Assembly: GCA_046542995.1 (NCBI GenBank)
Contig: JBKHAH010000077.1
Span: forward strand, 1-14,800
Source of the DNA: Perlabentimonas sp046542995
Lineage (GTDB): Bacteria; Bacteroidota; Bacteroidia; Bacteroidales; Tenuifilaceae
Reading direction: 5' to 3'
DNA: 14,800 nt
Both the position numbers and the translations under genes were made by a program. This document shows, in pieces, positions 1-6,467 of this stretch. The first letter of the stretch is position 1, and the number at the start of each line of letters is the position of its first letter. Below the pieces are notes generated by a model, which was given only the letters and a program-made list of their open reading frames with translations, was not told the DNA's origin and made no database searches.

Positions 1-112
1 TAAATTATTTTTAAAATAATTGATTTTTTTTATCTCCTACTTGCTGTTAAAACCTTTATTGATGTAACTTGCATTTCATATCATAAATTTTATTAACCTA
101 ACACCTTATAAA

Positions 113-1042
113 ATGAGAACCATAGTTTTATCAATAGCATTGGTTGCTACCATGCTATTTAGCCCTTTCGATTCCGAATCGCAAATTAAAAGCTTTCTGA
201 AAAATAAAGCGAAGGAGGTGCTAAGAGGAGACCAGCAAGAGGAAGAGATGGAGCAGGAAGAGCAAGAAGAACAGGAGGAGCAGCAGAAGAAGAAACAAAG
301 AGGACCCAATGCGCTGGAAAGAAGGATGATGCAGGCCATGGGCCTAAACGATGTTAAGCACGACATGAACTATAGCTTCTCATCAAGCATGCTGATGGAG
401 ATTGAAACCACCGATTCCGAGGGGGAGGTGCAGAAAATGGACTACACAACATTCTTTAGCCCCGATAGCAAGAACTATGCATTGATGTTTGATGCCATTG
501 ATGACAAAACTGGCAAAAAGCAGAAAAGCACCATGATTTTTGATATAAAGAATGGCGCCATGCTTATGCTTGGCGATGATGGTGCTGAGCGTAGTGGTGT
601 AGCCATGTCCTTGCCTGCCGATACTGCCGATATAGCCGAAACAACTGATGTTGCAGATTATGAGGATTATGAAGAGTATCAGGACGAGGAGATTCCTGAG
701 GAGTTTGTACACCCGTCCTATAAATCTACCGGGAATACAAAAACAATCCTTGGGTTTAAGTGCAAAGAGTATATCTATCAGGACATGGAGAGTAGCGTTA
801 GGCTATGGATTACAACCGATAAGAAGCTGAACCTAAAGCACGCCTATGGTCATATGCAAGGATTTGGCGCTCTGGCAACCGGCGGCTGGGGCTACGGAAG
901 CGGAATGGTTATGGAAATGATCCATAAAGACATTCAAAATAAAGGCGGAACGCACATGATTGTTAAGGATATTAACACGGACAAGAACAAGGAAATTGAC
1001 CTTTCAGGTTACCAAATTGTTGGTATGGGAGGCGAAAGGTAA
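113..1042 (+). CDS. Secreted protein with Glu/Gln-rich tract and DUF4412-like domain
   Basis: A 309-residue protein of unknown molecular function, probably exported to the periplasm or outer surface. Residues 1-23 form a signal peptide (short basic start, hydrophobic core IVLSIALVATMLF, likely cleavage near SES-Q). Residues 41-62 are an almost pure Glu/Gln/Lys tract, probably helical and highly charged, encoded by purine-rich low-complexity DNA at about 233-298. Residues 85-300 resemble the DUF4412 family seen in many Bacteroidota secreted proteins: a beta-rich domain with the late motif TKTILGFKCKEY (209-220), followed by a W-I-T-T-D strand typical of these proteins. A second acidic stretch (Y/E/D-rich, 182-197) separates the two halves of the domain. 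The ATG at 113 is supported by the signal peptide directly after it; an A/T-rich leader replaces a Shine-Dalgarno. It is followed by a 320-nt gap and seems to be its own transcription unit. The family call is by motif recall only. Confidence 0.8.
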   Translation: MRTIVLSIALVATMLFSPFDSESQIKSFLKNKAKEVLRGDQQEEEMEQEEQEEQEEQQKKKQRGPNALERRMMQAMGLNDVKHDMNYSFSSSMLMEIETTDSEGEVQKMDYTTFFSPDSKNYALMFDAIDDKTGKKQKSTMIFDIKNGAMLMLGDDGAERSGVAMSLPADTADIAETTDVADYEDYEEYQDEEIPEEFVHPSYKSTGNTKTILGFKCKEYIYQDMESSVRLWITTDKKLNLKHAYGHMQGFGALATGGWGYGSGMVMEMIHKDIQNKGGTHMIVKDINTDKNKEIDLSGYQIVGMGGER

Positions 1043-1110
1043 TTTACTTAAATTTAAAGTACTACTACGGATAGTTTCCTTATTTGTTCGTTAACATACC
1101 TGAAGCAGTG

Positions 1111-1214
1111 ATGTTTATCATCCGTTAACCTATTGTTTGTACCTAACCATTTAGTATTTTATTACAAACAATAGGTTAACGGATGAACCTTTTGGTACAG
1201 ATACCAATAAACAT
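1111..1214. repeat. Structured intergenic element: nested inverted repeats able to form a three-way junction
   Basis: Three complementary pairs fit together. An outer stem pairs 1111-1117 (ATGTTTA) with 1208-1214 (TAAACAT). Inside it, 1118-1141 pairs perfectly over 24 bp with 1163-1186 around a 21-nt loop, and 1192-1197 (TTGGTA) pairs with 1202-1207 (TACCAA) around the loop CAGA. The stems abut with no unpaired bases at 1117/1118 or 1207/1208 and only five at 1187-1191. No T-run follows on either strand, so a standard intrinsic terminator is unlikely. It could be a structured RNA, a processed 3' end for the upstream gene, or a remnant of a small mobile repeat. The pairing is read directly from the sequence; any function is unknown. 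Confidence 0.6.
1118..1186. repeat. Perfect 24-bp inverted repeat with 21-nt spacer
   Basis: The left arm 1118-1141 (begins TCATCCGTTAACC) is the exact reverse complement of the right arm 1163-1186 (ends GGTTAACGGATGA). There are no mismatches over 24 bp, and pairing stops at both edges (1117 A against 1187 A; 1142 C against 1162 T). Each arm contains the palindrome GTTAAC. As RNA this is a very stable hairpin; as DNA it could be a cruciform or a paired protein-binding site. Confidence 0.9.
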
Positions 1215-1283
1215 ACTTAAGTGGATACTATATATCAAACTCATTGCAGCTGACCAATATCATCTTTTTTAGTTATCCCTAAC

Positions 1284-1315
1284 CTTGTCTGCTGATCCAT
1301 ATTCCTCTATATTTG
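1284..1315 (+). promoter_or_regulatory. Bacteroidota-type promoter for the siaC-like operon
   Basis: CTTG at 1284-1287 and TATATTTG at 1308-1315 are separated by 20 nt. This fits the Bacteroidota primary-sigma pattern TTTG-N19-21-TAnnTTTG, with a perfect -7 box and one mismatch at -33. Transcription would begin near 1322, giving a leader of about 40 nt before the ATG at 1364. It is the best-matching promoter in the window. Confidence 0.65.
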
Positions 1316-1363
1316 TAATCATGGGTATTTAAGGGTTTTGTCCCATCATTAATTGATTGCAGC

Positions 1364-1741
1364 ATGGGTATTTTCAAAATTGAACAGCAAGAGGACACGC
1401 CACAGGTATCAATTGATTTTGATAATGGAATAGTAGAGTTTAAGGGGAAATCGTTGCCCGAGGATTCAACTGATTTTTTTCGCCCGGTAGAGGATGCCGT
1501 TCGTAAATACCTATCAGAACCACAACCAACCACCATAGTAAGTTTACAGTTCGATTACTTAAACTCATCGTCACAAAAAAGGATGCTCGAGATAGTGTCT
1601 CTCTTTGAGGACCTTGAGCTAAATGGAAAATCGCTTGAAGTAATCTGGTTTTACCCCGATGATGACGATGATATTCTGGATGAAGGGAAGGAGTTTGCCA
1701 GGATGCTCGGCATGAATATAGCCATCAAACCAATAAACTAA
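1364..1741 (+). CDS. SiaC-family (DUF1987) regulatory phosphoprotein
   Basis: A 125-residue cytoplasmic protein, the full usual length of the SiaC/DUF1987 family. In Pseudomonas aeruginosa SiaC is phosphorylated by the kinase SiaB and dephosphorylated by the PP2C phosphatase SiaA, and its state controls a partner enzyme. Family hallmarks are the EDTPQVSIDFDNGIVEFKGKS start (11-30, with the GKSLPEDST turn), then FFRPVEDAVRKYL (38-50), and the phosphoacceptor strand FDYLNSSSQKRMLEI (63-77). By alignment from memory, the acceptor Thr68 of SiaC corresponds to Ser68 here, in N-S-S-S. An acidic run (five Asp, 99-103) follows the last strand. The stop is 6 nt before the next gene, which encodes a PP2C phosphatase, so the two are almost certainly co-transcribed and functionally paired. 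A SiaB-type kinase is not seen nearby. Family assignment is firm; the controlled target is unknown. Confidence 0.9.
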   Translation: MGIFKIEQQEDTPQVSIDFDNGIVEFKGKSLPEDSTDFFRPVEDAVRKYLSEPQPTTIVSLQFDYLNSSSQKRMLEIVSLFEDLELNGKSLEVIWFYPDDDDDILDEGKEFARMLGMNIAIKPIN

Positions 1742-1747
1742 ATTACC

Positions 1748-3667
1748 ATGAAGACCACTTTACGATTCATTTCACTTTTCTATCTCGTTTTTATTAGCTT
1801 TTCTACCGTGGTTGGCCAGTTTCAGAGTGAACTGTCCGAAAGTCTGGTGAAGGAGATTGATGAGAATCTTGAAAAATCTTCTGAATTTGAAGCAGAAGCA
1901 GACTACAATCAGGCGGCTTATTATCAAAATAAGGCTGCCACAATATATTGGGTAAATGGATTTCCATTCAAGGCCGTTGAGCATTTCAAAAAAACCATTG
2001 AGCTGAACCAGCAAATAGGCAATCTAAACGCTATAAGGAACCTATACAATAATATTGGTATGATTTATACCGATGAGGAGGATTATCCCAAAGCAATAGA
2101 ATTCTTTAACAAAACCATTGAGGTTTCGAGGCAGATGAAGAGGAAACCTTACATCGCCTCTGCCTTAATAAATCTTGCCAATGTTCAGGCCGAGTCAGGA
2201 GCCCATGCCGATGCTGCCCAAACGCTTGAGGAGGCCAATGCTCTGGCTAGGGAGCTAAATGATGAGAAATTGCTTCGCAACAGCTACTCCCTGCTGGCCG
2301 ATGTTTACGAAAAGCTGGGAGATCCCAATAAATCAACCGAATACTTTTCACTTTATACTGCCATTCAGCAAAAAATTCAGCGCGACAGGATGCGCCAGAG
2401 CGATGCCAAGGCAAGAGAAATTGTTGATAAGGCTAAAACCGAACTGAGTGCCATTGATAGTGCCCGGGTGGTAACCGAAAAGGAGCTGCTTAACAAGCAG
2501 CGTGCATTGCACGAAACTGAGCAGAGCCTTCATCAGATTGAGGAAATATCGCGCGAGCGGCAAATGGAAATTGACCTCTTGAGCAAAGAGAGAGCCCTGC
2601 AGGATGCAACTATCAAAAACCAGAAGATGGTTAGAAACATTTTTGTGGTAATTATTTTGGCCGTACTGGGCATAGCCGTAATGATATTCCTAAACTTAAA
2701 AGAAAAGAAGAAAGCGAACGAGAAGCTCTCAAAACAGAACAAGGAGATAGCCGAGCAGAAGGATGTGATTGAGCAGGTTAATAAAGATTTGGAGGGCGCA
2801 TTTAACAAGATTGATAAGCAGAACAAGAATATTACCAGCAGTATTAATTATGCTCAACGTATTCAGCATGCCATGCTTCCCGCAGAGGAGAACCTGTCTG
2901 CATCCATACCAAAGTCATTCGTACTGCTTAAGCCCCGCGATATTGTTAGCGGCGATTTTTACTGGTTCTCTGGGTACGCATCTCCCAAAGTCCTTAAAGG
3001 TAAGCAGCGAAAAAACTATGTTAAACTCCATAACGTTTGCGATGATGATAGCGGGTTTGTTATTTCAGCCATAGACTGTACAGGGCACGGAGTTCCTGGA
3101 GCGTTTATGAGCATGATTGGCTTTAATCTGCTCGATACAATTATTCGAAATGGGGTAGTTCTTCCCAACGAGATGCTTAACGACCTGCATCGCTATATAC
3201 GCTTCCTGCTAAAACAGAAAACCACCGACAATAGGGACGGCATGGATATGTCAATTTGCAGTATTAAGGACAATGGCAGGAAGGTTCTTTTTGCCGGTGC
3301 AAAAAATCCGTTAATCTACATAGTAAATGGCGAGCTGCATCAGATTAAAGGCGATCCGCACCCTGTGGGTGGTTTACAGAAGGAGGATAAGAGAGAGTTT
3401 AAGATGCATACAGTTGACGTGACAGACCCTACAACTTTCTATATCTTTTCCGATGGGTTCCCCGACCAGTTTGGAGGGAAGCACGGAAAGAAATTTGGCA
3501 CCAAGTATTTTAAGGAGCTGCTGCTTGAGATACATGAGCTACCTATGGCAAAGCAAAAGGAGATACTTGAGCAGAAGCATATGGAGTGGAGGGGTTCCAC
3601 ATACAATCAGCTTGACGATATTATTATTATCGGCTTTAAACTAGGCGAAGATGATATTGATATATAG
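1748..3667 (+). CDS. Membrane phosphatase: periplasmic TPR sensor, one TM helix, cytoplasmic PP2C/SpoIIE domain
   Basis: A 639-residue sensor phosphatase that probably dephosphorylates the SiaC-like protein encoded just upstream. In order: signal peptide 1-23 (cleavage near VVG-Q); TPR repeats about 50-210 (for example NNIGMIYTDEEDYPKAIEFF, 101-120); a coiled coil about 215-292; one membrane helix 297-316; a second coiled coil about 318-365; and a PP2C/SpoIIE domain about 366-632. Expected metal-binding positions are present: D403 in GDF, D443 in AIDCTGHG, D500 in GMDMS, D569 in SDG, and D623/D624 near the C-terminus, so the enzyme should be active. The conserved YAQRIQHAMLP linker (368-378) is typical of Bacteroidota SpoIIE-type proteins. 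A lysine-rich insert with a CDDD patch (about 412-436) interrupts the domain after the first metal site. With a signal peptide and one TM helix, the TPR half faces the periplasm, so the signal is probably extracytoplasmic. That reading is inferred. Confidence 0.92.
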   Translation: MKTTLRFISLFYLVFISFSTVVGQFQSELSESLVKEIDENLEKSSEFEAEADYNQAAYYQNKAATIYWVNGFPFKAVEHFKKTIELNQQIGNLNAIRNLYNNIGMIYTDEEDYPKAIEFFNKTIEVSRQMKRKPYIASALINLANVQAESGAHADAAQTLEEANALARELNDEKLLRNSYSLLADVYEKLGDPNKSTEYFSLYTAIQQKIQRDRMRQSDAKAREIVDKAKTELSAIDSARVVTEKELLNKQRALHETEQSLHQIEEISRERQMEIDLLSKERALQDATIKNQKMVRNIFVVIILAVLGIAVMIFLNLKEKKKANEKLSKQNKEIAEQKDVIEQVNKDLEGAFNKIDKQNKNITSSINYAQRIQHAMLPAEENLSASIPKSFVLLKPRDIVSGDFYWFSGYASPKVLKGKQRKNYVKLHNVCDDDSGFVISAIDCTGHGVPGAFMSMIGFNLLDTIIRNGVVLPNEMLNDLHRYIRFLLKQKTTDNRDGMDMSICSIKDNGRKVLFAGAKNPLIYIVNGELHQIKGDPHPVGGLQKEDKREFKMHTVDVTDPTTFYIFSDGFPDQFGGKHGKKFGTKYFKELLLEIHELPMAKQKEILEQKHMEWRGSTYNQLDDIIIIGFKLGEDDIDI

Positions 3668-3686
3668 CCATACCGGGTGCGAATGG

Positions 3687-3717
3687 ATTGCAAATTAGAT
3701 TATAGTTTATAATTTCG
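3687..3717 (+). promoter_or_regulatory. Possible weak promoter before the OmpA-like gene
   Basis: ATTG (3687-3690) and TAATTTCG (3710-3717) are 19 nt apart, an imperfect match to the Bacteroidota TTTG-N19-21-TAnnTTTG pattern with one mismatch in each box. Transcription would start about 10 nt before the ATG at 3735. The 67-nt gap could equally be read through from the phosphatase gene. Confidence 0.35.
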
Positions 3718-3734
3718 AGAAATAAAAAAACAGG

Positions 3735-4679
3735 ATGATGAGACTCCTTACTATTGTAGCTTCCGTTTTTATTGTGCAGCTTTTTTATGTGCAAGCACAG
3801 GATAATCCGGAGCAATTACCTGCTCTTTATGTTGATAGCACAGGGCAGGTTTACACTCAGGCCGATGCTCCTGCGTATATATTCATCTCACCAGCCAACG
3901 AGGATGATAAGCTGGTAAAATCGCCCAGCAGCGATAAGGCTGCCAACCCAATGCAGTGGGATGGGCATGGGGTACACTACATTGCGCATCGCGATGTGGT
4001 ACAGAATAAGATTGTTAGGTTTAAAGTACTTGCTGATGGTGTTGCTCCAAATTCAGGCATCGATTTTGAATCGGGACTACTCTTTCACATAAACCAGAAC
4101 TATTTTGCTGAGGTTGGTGCTACTGTAGTTCCTAATGCCCAAGATGGCATGTCAGGGGTAGGCAAAACCTACGCATCTGTTAATAATGAGCCTTTTAAAC
4201 TTTTTGAGGAGCCCATTGCTTTTAATACCGAGAGTGAGTACTCCCTAAGAATATATTCCGTTGATAATGTGGGCAATAAAGAGGACCCCAAAGAGTTTAT
4301 TGTACACACATCGCCCGATGCAGTGGTTAATATGGATAATATTTTCTTTGGGCTTAATAGCGCGGAGCTTAGTCAGAGTTCCAAGGTTGAGCTAAATAAA
4401 TTGGCATCGCTCATGAAAAGGTATAAGGATATTCATTTGGAGATTAGGGCGCATTCCGACTCCAGAGGCAATGCTGATTACAACATGGAGTTGTCGGAGC
4501 AAAGAGCCCAGGCCGCTGTAGCGTACCTAAAATCCAGAGGAGTGCCAGAGCAAAGGCTCAAGTCAAAAGGGTACGGTGAAACCATGCTGCTTAACGAATG
4601 TGCTGAGGGCATATCGTGCCCCGAGGAGAAGCACAGGGTTAATCGCAGGGTAGAGTTTATTGTAAGTAAAATGAATTAG
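3735..4679 (+). CDS. OmpA-family protein with WDGHG N-terminal domain
   Basis: A 314-residue exported protein that probably ties the outer membrane or a periplasmic complex to peptidoglycan. A signal peptide spans about 1-22 (cleavage near VQAQ-D). Residues 30-195 are a beta-rich domain, also found in the next gene, with the motif MQWDGHGVH (73-81) and ending in an OmpL47/Ig-like unit (YASVNNEPF, then YSVDNVGNKEDPKEF). Residues 200-310 are an OmpA C-terminal domain: IFFGLNSAELSQSS (203-216), HSDSRGN (240-246) and LSEQRA (253-258). D242 and R257 are the expected diaminopimelate-binding pair. Two cysteines (C289, C295) near the end could form a loop disulfide, as in many Bacteroidota OmpA domains. 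There is no transmembrane barrel of the classic OmpA kind. The first of two adjacent ATG codons (3735, 3738) is used here; either gives a working signal peptide. It is 31 nt upstream of its paralogue. Confidence 0.9.
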   Translation: MMRLLTIVASVFIVQLFYVQAQDNPEQLPALYVDSTGQVYTQADAPAYIFISPANEDDKLVKSPSSDKAANPMQWDGHGVHYIAHRDVVQNKIVRFKVLADGVAPNSGIDFESGLLFHINQNYFAEVGATVVPNAQDGMSGVGKTYASVNNEPFKLFEEPIAFNTESEYSLRIYSVDNVGNKEDPKEFIVHTSPDAVVNMDNIFFGLNSAELSQSSKVELNKLASLMKRYKDIHLEIRAHSDSRGNADYNMELSEQRAQAAVAYLKSRGVPEQRLKSKGYGETMLLNECAEGISCPEEKHRVNRRVEFIVSKMN

Positions 4680-4710
4680 CAAATAACTCAATACAAAACA
4701 ACCATACGAT

Positions 4711-6399
4711 ATGAGGTTTCGCTATATAATTCGCTTTTTAGCACCAATTTTCCTAATGGCAGCTTTGGGTGCCACGGCTCAGGAGGCTGATTCGTTTCAT
4801 GTTGATTCAACCGGAAAGCTATTTGTAAACCCTGGCACTCCCGTTTACATCTATCTTTCCACAAAACCCGATGGGAGCGATGCAGTAAAACTTGAGAGCC
4901 TGAACCCAGAGGATATGCCCATGCATTGGGACGGGCACGGCCCACACTTCCTAACCCATCTCAACCTGTATCTGGGTCGTAAAATTCGTTTCGACTTATA
5001 TGCCGATGGTATTCCTCCTAAAACATCTCCCAGTTTTGATACACAGAAGGGGATTCAGAAAAATGATATTATTTATATTTCGGGAGTTGCAACCCTTGAA
5101 TTAAATGCTCTTGATTCCCATTCTGGCATTAGAGCAATCCATTATTCAGTTAACGAATCGGAATACCAATCCTATAATCAACCCCTGGTTTTTGATAAGG
5201 AGGGAGAATATACTCTAAAGTTTTATGCTGTAGATAACGTTGGAAACAAGGAGGACGAAGGGAAGCGCATTATTATTGTTGATACAACCCCACCTGAAAC
5301 GACGCTTGATATTGAGGGGCCGAAACATGAGAACGTGGTTTCAGCAAAATCTAAACTTGTGCTAAATGCAACCGATGAGGTTGGGGTGCAGGCTACCTAC
5401 TATGCAATAAACGATGCAAAGGACGCTCGCTATAGGCGAGCCATACCCATGTCAAACCTCCCCGAAGGTGAGCATACCATAGAATGGTACTCTGTTGATA
5501 TTGTTGGGAATGAGGAGGAACCCCAGTCTTTCACCTTTTTTGTTGACCGAACCCCACCCATGGTATTTGAGGAGATTGCAGGAAACACCTACATGGTGGC
5601 CGGTAAAGAGTACTCCTCCGGCAGAAGCCAGCTAAGAGTTGCTGCAGTTGACAATAAGGCTGGCGTTAAGGAGATATACTATTCAATTAATAATAAGCCG
5701 TTTGAACTGTATGATAAGCCAATCTTCTTATCCGAAATTTCTGGTGCGGTATCAATACGCTCGTATGCAGTTGACAATGTTGACAATAAGGGCGAGAGCG
5801 ATGCCAGTGGACAGGAGTTTACCATGCCTGAGATAGATATTACCGGACCAAATATTTCACATTCATTTACAGGCAAGCACATTACTCTGCGCGATACTTT
5901 ATGGATTGGCCCCGAAACAAAAGTTAACATTACTGCAAACGATAGGGGTTCTGGGTTAAATCGTATTGAGTATAAAATCAATGATGAGTCATCAATATCG
6001 TATCAAGAGCCCTTTACCGTTAAGCAGGCTGGATACCACAAAGTGAATATTACAGCCTGGGATCATGTTGAGAACCTGAATGTTTCAAGCGCAGAGTTTG
6101 GCGTAGATGCCAATGCACCCGAATTATTCCATAATTTTTCAGTAAAACCCTACAAGTTTATTGATATCGAAGGGGAAACCATTCCCGTTTTTTCGGGTGG
6201 AGTAAAGCTATACGTAGCTGCCACCGATGATATTGTTGGTGTAGATAGGATTACCTTTTCTATTAACGAATCTAAAGAGAGGGTTTACTCACAGCCAATC
6301 AGCAGCTTCAAGGCTAGCCAAACCTATAGCGTTAAGCTTCGTGCTATTGATAAAATGGGCAATGAAATTTCTAAGACTATTATGTTTAGGGTTGAGTAG
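4711..6399 (+). CDS. Exported protein with WDGHG domain and tandem OmpL47/Ig-like repeats
   Basis: A 562-residue exported protein, probably an elongated periplasmic or surface protein. The signal peptide is about 1-23 (ATAQ-E). Residues 27-120 match the N-terminal domain of the preceding gene product, including VDSTGKLF (31-38), MHWDGHGPH (71-79) and LYADGIPP (96-103). From about 121 on come five tandem units of about 70-90 residues, of the OmpL47-type/Ig-like class: about 121-191, 197-279, 283-375, 378-466 and 469-562. Each carries a Y-x-I/V-N-x-x-x core and, in most, a late A/S-V/I-D-x-V/M-G-N turn (for example YAVDNVGNKED, 172-182). Two unit boundaries have the linker VD-x-TPP (190-195 and 278-283). 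No OmpA domain, lipobox or sorting tag is present. It follows the OmpA-like gene by 31 nt and is almost certainly in the same operon. Architecture suggests a binding or scaffold role; ligand unknown. Confidence 0.85.
   Translation: MRFRYIIRFLAPIFLMAALGATAQEADSFHVDSTGKLFVNPGTPVYIYLSTKPDGSDAVKLESLNPEDMPMHWDGHGPHFLTHLNLYLGRKIRFDLYADGIPPKTSPSFDTQKGIQKNDIIYISGVATLELNALDSHSGIRAIHYSVNESEYQSYNQPLVFDKEGEYTLKFYAVDNVGNKEDEGKRIIIVDTTPPETTLDIEGPKHENVVSAKSKLVLNATDEVGVQATYYAINDAKDARYRRAIPMSNLPEGEHTIEWYSVDIVGNEEEPQSFTFFVDRTPPMVFEEIAGNTYMVAGKEYSSGRSQLRVAAVDNKAGVKEIYYSINNKPFELYDKPIFLSEISGAVSIRSYAVDNVDNKGESDASGQEFTMPEIDITGPNISHSFTGKHITLRDTLWIGPETKVNITANDRGSGLNRIEYKINDESSISYQEPFTVKQAGYHKVNITAWDHVENLNVSSAEFGVDANAPELFHNFSVKPYKFIDIEGETIPVFSGGVKLYVAATDDIVGVDRITFSINESKERVYSQPISSFKASQTYSVKLRAIDKMGNEISKTIMFRVE
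5071..6396 (+). repeat. Region encoding five diverged tandem Ig/OmpL47-like units
   Basis: These codons (residues 121-562 of the overlapping gene) encode five units of about 70-90 residues. Repetition shows in the protein pattern (Y-x-I/V-N, then SVD/AVD-x-V-G/D-N) but not as near-identical DNA, so the units are old and diverged rather than a recent expansion. Confidence 0.65.
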
Positions 6400-6467
6400 G
6401 CTTTTTGTGATGGTAATATTGAATTATTGAGTTTGTCTAATTAATAATAAGGTTACAGGTTAAATGT

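Noticed and set aside
4..31. AT-only palindrome (4-11 with 13-20) followed by a T-run, a possible terminator of an upstream gene
   Set aside because: The stem is eight A/T pairs with a one-base loop and would be very weak; no upstream gene is visible to end.
58..91. Possible promoter for the first gene (ATTG at 58-61, TAAATTTT at 84-91)
   Set aside because: The -7 box lacks its final G and the spacing is 22 nt, so it cannot be told from AT-rich background.
106..366. Cys/Ser-rich reading frame on the minus strand
   Set aside because: It is the antisense of the Glu/Gln-rich tract of the secreted protein; the odd composition comes from that low-complexity DNA.
6400..6467. Terminator between the converging repeat-protein gene and hydF
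   Set aside because: The 68 nt are AT-rich but contain no clear GC stem or T-run on either strand.
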